Shown here: in pieces, positions 57,026 to 64,000 of the stretch
Position numbering within the stretch: the stretch's first letter is position 1
How the letters are laid out: the number at the start of each line of letters is the position of its first letter
NCBI RefSeq assembly: GCF_000003195.3
Contig: NC_012873.2
Span: 48,207,166 to 48,271,165 of the forward strand
Length of the DNA stretch: 64,000 bases
Source: Sorghum bicolor
Lineage: Eukaryota > Streptophyta > Magnoliopsida > Poales > Poaceae
Direction: 5' to 3'
Program-made: the position numbers and the translations under genes
The notes under the pieces: generated by a model
The model's input: the letters and a program-made list of their open reading frames with translations, nothing else
What the model was told of the DNA's origin: nothing
The model's database searches: none

Positions 57026-59733
57026 CTTAAGACCCAACTAAATGAGTTGTTGAAGAAGGGTCTTATCCGTCCTAGTTCTTCTCCATGGGGTTGTCCGGCT
57101 ATCTTTGTGAAGAAGAAGGATCAATCTTTGCGCATGTGTGTGGACTATCGTCCCCTAAATGCGGTGACCATCAAGAATAAATACCCTCTTCCTCACATTG
57201 ATATCTTGTTTGATCAGTTGTCTAAAGCCAAGGTATTCTCCAAGATCGATTTGCGATCTGGGTACCATCAGATCAAGATCCGTCTTGAAGATGTACCTAA
57301 GACAGCTTTCTCGACAAGGTACGGGTTGTATGAGTATCTCGTCATGTCCTTCGGTCTTACAAATGCACCTGCTCACTTCATGTATCTCATGAATTCGGTG
57401 TTCATGCCTGAATTGGACAAGTTTGTGGTGGTCTTCATTGATGATATCTTGGTATATTCCTGCAATGAAGAGGAGCATGCAGAGCATCTGCGTATAGTGT
57501 TGTCGCGTTTGCGCGAACATCAGCTTTATGCCAAGTTTAGCAAATGTGAGTTTTGGCTGAGGAAAGTACCTTTCTTGGGCCATGTCTTATCTGAAGAAGG
57601 CATATCGGTGGACCCAGCCAAGGTGCAAGAAGTGCTGGATTGGAAACTTCCAACTTCGGTGCACGAGGTTCGGAGTTTTCTTGGTCTGGCTGGATATTAT
57701 CGTCGATTCATTCCAGAATTTTCAAAAATATCCAAGCCTATGACCCATCTTCTTCAGAAAGATGAGAAGTTTGTGCGGACGCCTGAGTGTGAAGAGGCAT
57801 TCCACAAGTTGAGGACATTGCTGACATCAGCTCCTGTCCTAGCTCAACCTGATATCGAAAAGCCCTTCAACGTCTTTTGTGACGCGTCAGGCATCAGTCT
57901 AGGCTGCGTGTTGATGCAGGAAGGTCGAGCTATCACGTATGCCTCACGCCAACTTCGAAAGCATGAGGTCAATTACCCTACTCATGACTTAGAATTGGCA
58001 GCAGTTGTTCATGCTTTGAAAATCTGGAGGCATTATTTGCTGGGTAATCTGTGTAATATCTACACCGATCATAAGAGCCTCAAGTATATCTTCACTCAAC
58101 CTGGACTGAACATGCGGCAGCGAAGGTGGCTTGAGTTGATTAAAGATTATAATCTACAAGTGCACTATCATCCGGGCAAGGCGAACGTGGTGGCGGATGC
58201 CTTGAGTCGGAAAGCGCACTGTCACTCAATCCAAGTGGAAGATCCGTTGTTGTCACATCTTATGCATCCACTTGTGCTCAACCAGATTTCTCTGGAGAGT
58301 ACTCTTTGCAATCGAGTCATCGAATTGCAGCAAACAGATGTAGGCATCCACCATATAAAGAGGAAAATGAAGGAAGAAGAAACCAAGCATTTCTGGGTCG
58401 ATGAGAACGGGATTCTTTGGTTCAAAGATCGGCTAGTTGTTCCAAAAGACCGTGAACTATGAAATCAGATCTTGTCGGAAGCTCATTCATCCAAATTGTC
58501 TATCCATCCTGGTAGCAGCAAGATGTATCAGGATTTGAAACCTCTGTTTTGGTGGACAAAGATGAAAAAGGAGATTGCTGCTTTTGTCGCTCGTTGTGAC
58601 AATTGTTGTCGTGTGAAGGCTGTTCACATGAAAGCTGGTTTACTTCAACCCTTGTCAATTCCTGGTTGGAAATGGGAAGAAGTCAGCATGGATTTCATCG
58701 TTGGACTCCCAACTTCTGTTAAGGGTTACGACTCCATCTGGGTGATTGTAGATCGTTTGACCAAGGTTGCTCGATTTATTCTAGTTCGAACTAACTATCG
58801 TCCACATCAATATGCAGAATTGTATTTCGAGCACATTATTCGTCAGTATGGTGTGCCTCGAACTATTGTATCAGATCGTGGACCACAGTTCACTGCTCGT
58901 TTTTAGGAATGTCTGCATGAGCAGATTGGTACTCATTTAGTCCGTAGCTCTGCTTATCATCTCCAAACGGCTGGTCAAACTGAACGGGTTAACCAAATCC
59001 TAGAAGACATGTTGAGGGCATGTGCTCTCTCTTCAAAAGGTTCTTGGGTTAAGTGGTTGCCACTAGCTGAGTTTTCCTACAACAATAGTTATCAGGAGAG
59101 TATCAAGATGGCTCCATTTGAAGCCCTGTACGGTCGAAAGTGTCGAACCCCATTGAATTGGGTAGAAGCCGGAGAGCGAAGGTATTATGGTATCGATTTC
59201 GTGAACGAAGCAGAGCAGAAGTTCGTACCATCCAGCAACATCTAGAAGCTGCTCAAGCTCGTCAGAAAAGTTATGCCGACAAAAGAAGGAAGCCGATTGA
59301 GTTTTCATTTGGTGACCATGTGTATATCAAGGTGTCTCCGATGAAGGGTGTACAAAGGTTCGGAGTCAAGCGAAAGCTTGCACCTCGTTATGTGGGACCT
59401 TATCGGATTCTCGAAAGGAAAGGGGAGGTGGCGTACAAAGTTCAACTCCTAGTTGGACTTCGGGCTATTTTCCCTGTCTTCCACATATCACAATTGAAGA
59501 AGTGCCTTCGTGTACCAGAGGAACGAGTGGAAGTTCGAGATATCAAGTTGAAGTCAGACTTGGTGTATGAAGAAACACCTATAGCGGTTCTTGACCGCAA
59601 GGAATGGGTGACTCGTAATCGTGTGGTTAAATTCTACAAAGTGTTGTGGAGTAACCACGGGGAAGAAGATGCCACTTGGGAGACGGAGGATTATTTAAAA
59701 GAAGTTTACAAAACCTTCTTCGAAAATCAGTAA
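57026..59733 (+). pseudogene. gag-pol: Element A gag-pol, 3' part (reverse transcriptase to chromodomain)
   Basis: Begins with Leu-Lys-Thr-Gln at the junction. Reverse transcriptase with FIDD (about 57435-57446), RNase H with FCDASG (about 57879-57896), integrase HHCC and DDE core, and a C-terminal chromodomain ending at 59733. Breaks: TGA 58460-58462 (D has CGA), TAG 58904-58906 (D has TGG), and a one-base deletion near 59220 that shifts the frame for the last 170 codons. The second frame stays open to the stop, so the shift is young. Confidence 0.93.
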
Positions 59734-59739
59734 GCTTTC

Positions 59740-59775
59740 AAATCTCGGGACGAGATTTTTGTAAGGGGGGAAGGC
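59740..59775 (+). other. Hairpin and polypurine tract of element A
   Basis: AAATCTCG-GGA-CGAGATTT (59740-59758) follows the pol stop. GTAAGGGGGGAAGGC (59761-59775) directly precedes the LTR. Same layout as in D. Confidence 0.75.
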
Positions 59776-62700
59776 TGTAACACCCCAGTGTTATGGTTGC
59801 ATTAATCATGTGCATAGCATGAGCATCATCATCTACTCAAAGCATATCATGATCATCATCTATCTTGAGCCATGTCATTCTATGCAAAAATGTGATCTAA
59901 ATTGCTTAAATAGGCTTCCTATGCTTATGTTTGAGTGAACCATGCTTGTGTTTGTGCTCTATGCCTTGGTAATTAGTTTATCTATGCTTAACTTAACCTT
60001 GGGAACAATGTTCATGTTGATCACTTCTCCAAAATAATCACTTAAGACATACTTATGCATATAGGCTCTAGAAACCTCTTTTGCTTAGGCTTTTAAAAAG
60101 TGTTTCATAAAATGTTTGCATGTCAAAACTTTCTACAGCAAAGTTGTAGCAAATTTTATAAGGAACAAAAGTTGTTTTATGGCCATCTCATGAAAATGAT
60201 CACATCTAGCTCAAAAGTGACCCACAAGGCAAATTTGGGGCTGTTTCCAACACTTAGGAAATTTTCTAAGTCCTGGAGCGAAAACAGTTTGCTTGATCGG
60301 TTTTGAAAACTCTATATCTCTCAATCCAGGCCAATCTGGCTTTTGCTCTAGTTGACAATGTTGTAGAACTCGATTGGAACTCCAACTTTGTCAACTGCAT
60401 CATCTCCTAATTCGCTCTAGTTTGGGAGATAATCACCGTCGAAGTCACTCTGTCAGTCGGTCATCGTGTTCTCTGAATCAAACGCGAGCTCGCCGACGTG
60501 GCCAACCGGCGATAGAGCAACGGCGACATTTGGCACCCGTACGCCGCTCCTGGCCCCGCTCGTCAGCTCCCAGCGCGCGCATGACCTCCACGGCGACGCC
60601 CCGGACGCAGTGGACGCGTCCACTCTCTCCTTCCACTCACTCTCTCGCGAGAGGCGCGGCCGCAGTGAACTCACCGTCGCGAGCTCACTCCGGCGAGCTC
60701 GTGCGCGTTCCTTGCTGCGCCATTGCCCACCAAACTTCACCCAAAGCTTCGCCGTGAACCGCCCTCCATTCTCCACCCATCATCTCACCGTGAAATCCAC
60801 CGGTGAGCCGCCATTTCCTTCTTCCCCCAAATCGGGTCGTCGTGACCTTCTTTTCCGGTGAACTCAATGCCGAGCCCTGTGAAGCCGCCTGTCTTCTCTG
60901 GTTAGGTCCTAGAGGTTGCTTAGGTTCCTAGCAAGCGTTTGCGCCACTTGGTGGACGCTCTACCGAACCCACCGTCGCCGGACACGATGCGCAGCGCCGC
61001 CGTGTTTCCGCCGGAGATGGGCGTTCTCGTGGCCAGCGTGTTCCACGATGTTTCAAGCCAAGCCGCGTACCTAGAAAGCTTCGCCGTAGTCCGCTGGTGC
61101 TGTAGGAAACCCTAGGTCACGCTCTACCGGCCTGAGGACTCCGGCGTAACGCCGAGCACCTCCGCCGAGCCGCCATGATCGACGGCGAGCCCCTTCCGGT
61201 GGCTCCGCCGTGAGGGAAAGGGGATCAATCGAGTCGCTAGAGTCTGGAGATCACAATGGTGCCCTTGGTTTGGCCGGAGACCTCGCCGTCGCGAAGAAAT
61301 CGCCGGCGAGAGTCGCCTCGGCGGTGAGGAAGATGACCCTGACAGGCGGGGTCCACTGTCAGTGTCACCTCACTTCCCTCCTTTTCTTTTATTCAAATCC
61401 AGATTTTTGGCTTTCTTGCAAAAATCATATCTCTAGTTCTGGTGATCCAAAAATGGTGAAACCAATTTTGTGGTGTTCCTTGAGATGGCTAGTTTTTAAC
61501 AAAAATATAAAATGAACCATGTTTTCTGGGAAAATATTTATTAAGGATTTAATCTTGGTATTCATGGATAAATTCATATCTCTGATTATACTGTTTAGTT
61601 TGCCATGAAAATTTTATGGTAGTCTCTGTGTGGTATTAGAGTGCTTTGATAAATATTTCATAATTTTTGGAGTACTGCAGCTTTGATATGTAATTTATGT
61701 TTGAGATTTGGCTTGTTTCTTTGATTAAATCATATAAAATAATTGGTGCTTATGCTGGTGTTCTACTTAGGTGGTAAACTTGTTTATGGAATTCGTAATA
61801 TGTAAATAATCTGAAATCTATTGTTTGACACCATATAAGTCATGTTTCTGAAATTATGAAATAAACGCCTTGTCAGATGTTAAATGCATATCTTTAAATT
61901 GGTATGTGCAATTTCTCTGAAATTTTTATGGTGATGCCTTGATGCCCTAATTGTGCTTCTGTAATTTTTGTAGATTTTTCTGAGCACTTTGACTAGTATC
62001 TTGTAATTATGCTCCTTTCTAGAATTAATTAATAAATGCCTTGTTAAGTAAATGTTTGAGGGTTATCATCTGATGTTCTGGTTGTCTTATGATATGCTTG
62101 TGCTCATAAGCCATGTGGTTGGCATGGTTTATGTTTTGGTTATGTCATCAAATAATTAATTAAAGGGTTAAAGGCTGTTCTGAACAGCAAGGGAGTAATA
62201 TAGTTTTTACTAGTTGATAACTTAGTTTTCTGGGAGGCTTGTCTAAATCAAAGTTTTAGTAAACTTTATTGACTAGCTGTGGGTTAAATTTGGGGTCTTT
62301 TGGTCTAGTAGTTTAAAAGTTATGGCTGTTCCAAGTTGGATTCCAGAAATAGGTGCTCTCTGTTTTTCTGGGACAGAACCTGGAACTTTGTTTAAATGGC
62401 TTCTTTAACTTATGAATCTTACTGTGATGTTCAAAGATGATTTGTAGACAATTTCATAATCTTTCCAGAATGTCCTCACTTAAGTTCGTTGGATCTTTGT
62501 GGCAACAGTTATGATCTGTTTACTGAGCTAATCCTGCTGTTTGATGCTTGCTGTTATAGGCTATCATGATAGGTTTTGGGCTAAGTTAACTTGTTAACTT
62601 GTGTGAACTTGTTATAACTATTGCTCCGTAAATGAGTGTCCAGTGGGTCACTTATGTTATCAAGCATTCATTCTTTTGTATGCACACCTTCTCATTCACC

Positions 62701-64000
62701 GAGCATGCAATAGGTGCATCGGACGTGGCAGCCTCCTTCGATCTGCAAGTGAACCCCGAAGGCCAGGAGGGCAGCCAGGAGGTGGAGGTCTAGCCAGTCG
62801 GACTCGAGGAGCCCGAAGAAGAAGTTGAGTGCCCAAATCACGAGCCCGCTTCGTTCGTGAAAGGCAAGCTCCGGAGCATTCTAAGCCTCCCTTTACTTTC
62901 GAAAGTTTATTTAATATGTTATATCTATTGATGCATTAAGTATAGGAGTTGTGATGAAAACCTTTGCTGCACTTTATTCCATCCTTGTCTAGATAATTTA
63001 CCCTACCTTGGTTGTAGAGTTAGGATCGGGTAGCAGCTTAGCCATGCTTAATCGGTAGAAGTCGGGTGATTTCCTGTCACCTGCGCGATATAGGGTTGTG
63101 TCGGATCACGATGGTCTATATGTGCTATCGTGGATGGAACCTGATTAAATTGACTTAAGCCGGGCGGAGTTTTGCAAGGTTGTAGTAACTCCGTCTGTGG
63201 CAGCTAAGGACCGACCGTTGTACGTCCTCTTGTCATGTTGAACGCATGCCTAACACTTAGTTGGCCGGATAACTCGTTCCGACCGCGAAGCCGAGTAGTA
63301 TGACTCAGGCCGGAAGACCGGCAAGTATAAAGTGCGCACTACCGGAGGAAGTGCGGTGTGCGGGGGACCATTGGCGTAAGCCCAAAGGCAGGTGAGTTAA
63401 AATTCCTGACCTCCCTGGCAGAGTGGTAGCCCTGGGAGTGCGGCGCTGATCGGAGCCGCGATTCCTGAGTTGTACCAAAGGTGACCCGTTGGCTCTCCGA
63501 CGGGGGATGCTTGGGTGAGTGCTAGGAATACACCTCCAGCTGGATAGGAATTCGATTCGAATCGCCGTCTCTCCTGGTTAGTGAGAACTTGACAGAGCAG
63601 CGGCAAACGTAGCATTCACTAATGAACTTGGTTCATGATAATGATGATAGCAAAGAAGAACATATGATGAACTTGATATGGTTATTATTGTTTGTAATAA
63701 TCAAGTGATGTGTTGTAGTACAGGTGCTAATCTAGTGGTAGGCTGATGATGAATAAATATGATGCTCTCAAAATAATTTAGTTTTAATGTAAGCTTTTGG
63801 CAAACGATGAGTCAACCAGCTCCACTTGATATTAGCCTTGCATGATCCTTGGTGTCTTTTATGTTTTACTAGACAGGTAAGTCTAGCTGAGTACATTCTC
63901 ATACTCAGGGTTTATTCCCACCTGTTGCAGATGATATCTTTTATGACGACTTCTGCAAGACCTGTCTCCATCTCGCTAGGGATGAGGACTAACCGTTGGG
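59776..64000 (+). repeat. Element A 3' LTR (truncated by window end)
   Basis: Starts TGTAACACCCCAG and is homologous in full to the reverse complement of the D LTR, with clear divergence and small indels. It includes the GC-rich block at about 60430-61360. 4225 bp are visible. Confidence 0.92.
62680..62934 (+). pseudogene. Small acidic LTR ORF of element A, one stop
   Basis: Homologous to the 77-codon ORF of the D LTRs, starting MHTFSF. A TAG at 62791-62793 replaces a CAG. After that the frame stays aligned with the D protein (VGLEEPEEEVECPNHE) up to Lys-Val-Tyr and a few codons beyond. Confidence 0.3.

Larger units (their letters stand above)
57021..64000 (+). mobile_element. Element A, 3' piece (rest of pol and 3' LTR)
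   Basis: Resumes the element cut at 2593 and runs to the window end inside its 3' LTR. By comparison with the 4583-bp LTR of D, some 350 bases of the LTR are missing beyond 64000. Confidence 0.93.

Overview
This window is intergenic plant DNA made only of nested LTR retrotransposons. It suggests a grass (Poaceae) nucleus: Athila-like, Tat-like and chromodomain-bearing Ty3/gypsy elements of grass type, very long LTRs, plant splice sites, and no bacterial signals. The species cannot be fixed from the sequence. No ordinary host gene, rRNA or tRNA gene was found.

Layout, from outside in. Element A is a Ty3/gypsy chromovirus on the + strand. Its orf0 and the first part of gag-pol lie at 1-2593, the rest of pol at 57026-59733, and a 3' LTR from 59776 runs off the window end. 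A is split by element B (2594-57020, - strand, target duplication CTGAG), a Tat-lineage Ty3/gypsy element. B was then hit three times. C1 (3034-11290, + strand, duplication GCTAT) lies in its 3' LTR. D (13762-40850, - strand, duplication CCGAG) lies in a gene carried antisense by B. C2 (45080-53367, + strand, duplication GTTCT) lies in its gag-pol frame. All four pairs of target-site duplications are exact 5-mers, and the interrupted reading frames rejoin across them.

B carries the most unusual content. Between pol and the 3' LTR, antisense to gag-pol, it holds an intron-containing gene (exons between 12180 and 42544) with its own TATA-like box. The gene encodes a plant-mobile-domain (PMD) protein with a long coiled-coil tail. 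I can place five introns whose phases all agree and give 947 codons including the stop. B is also packed with the short motif ATCGGC/GCCGAT in LTRs, introns and coding regions on both strands, and the elements inserted into it lack this density. Its own gag-pol is dead: nonsense codons and a missing reverse transcriptase segment.

D is a tandem LTR-INT-LTR-INT-LTR array: three 4583-bp LTRs, two 6670-bp internal regions, period 11253. It has one pair of target duplications. The middle LTR is a mosaic that switches from right-LTR type to left-LTR type between 28915 and 29058, as expected for unequal crossing-over between the two LTRs of one element. Both internal regions share the same three TGA stops. 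A and D are diverged members of one family in opposite orientation, so this family was invaded indirectly by itself.

C1 and C2 are Athila-like but code only for a Gag with two successive retropepsin domains. They have no reverse transcriptase, RNase H or integrase, so they are probably non-autonomous. C2 keeps a long frame (844 codons); C1 is frameshifted. LTR differences counted by eye (B about 1.2%, C2 0.8%, C1 0.6%, D 0.6%) agree with the order of nesting. All counts and splice models come from reading the sequence by eye.
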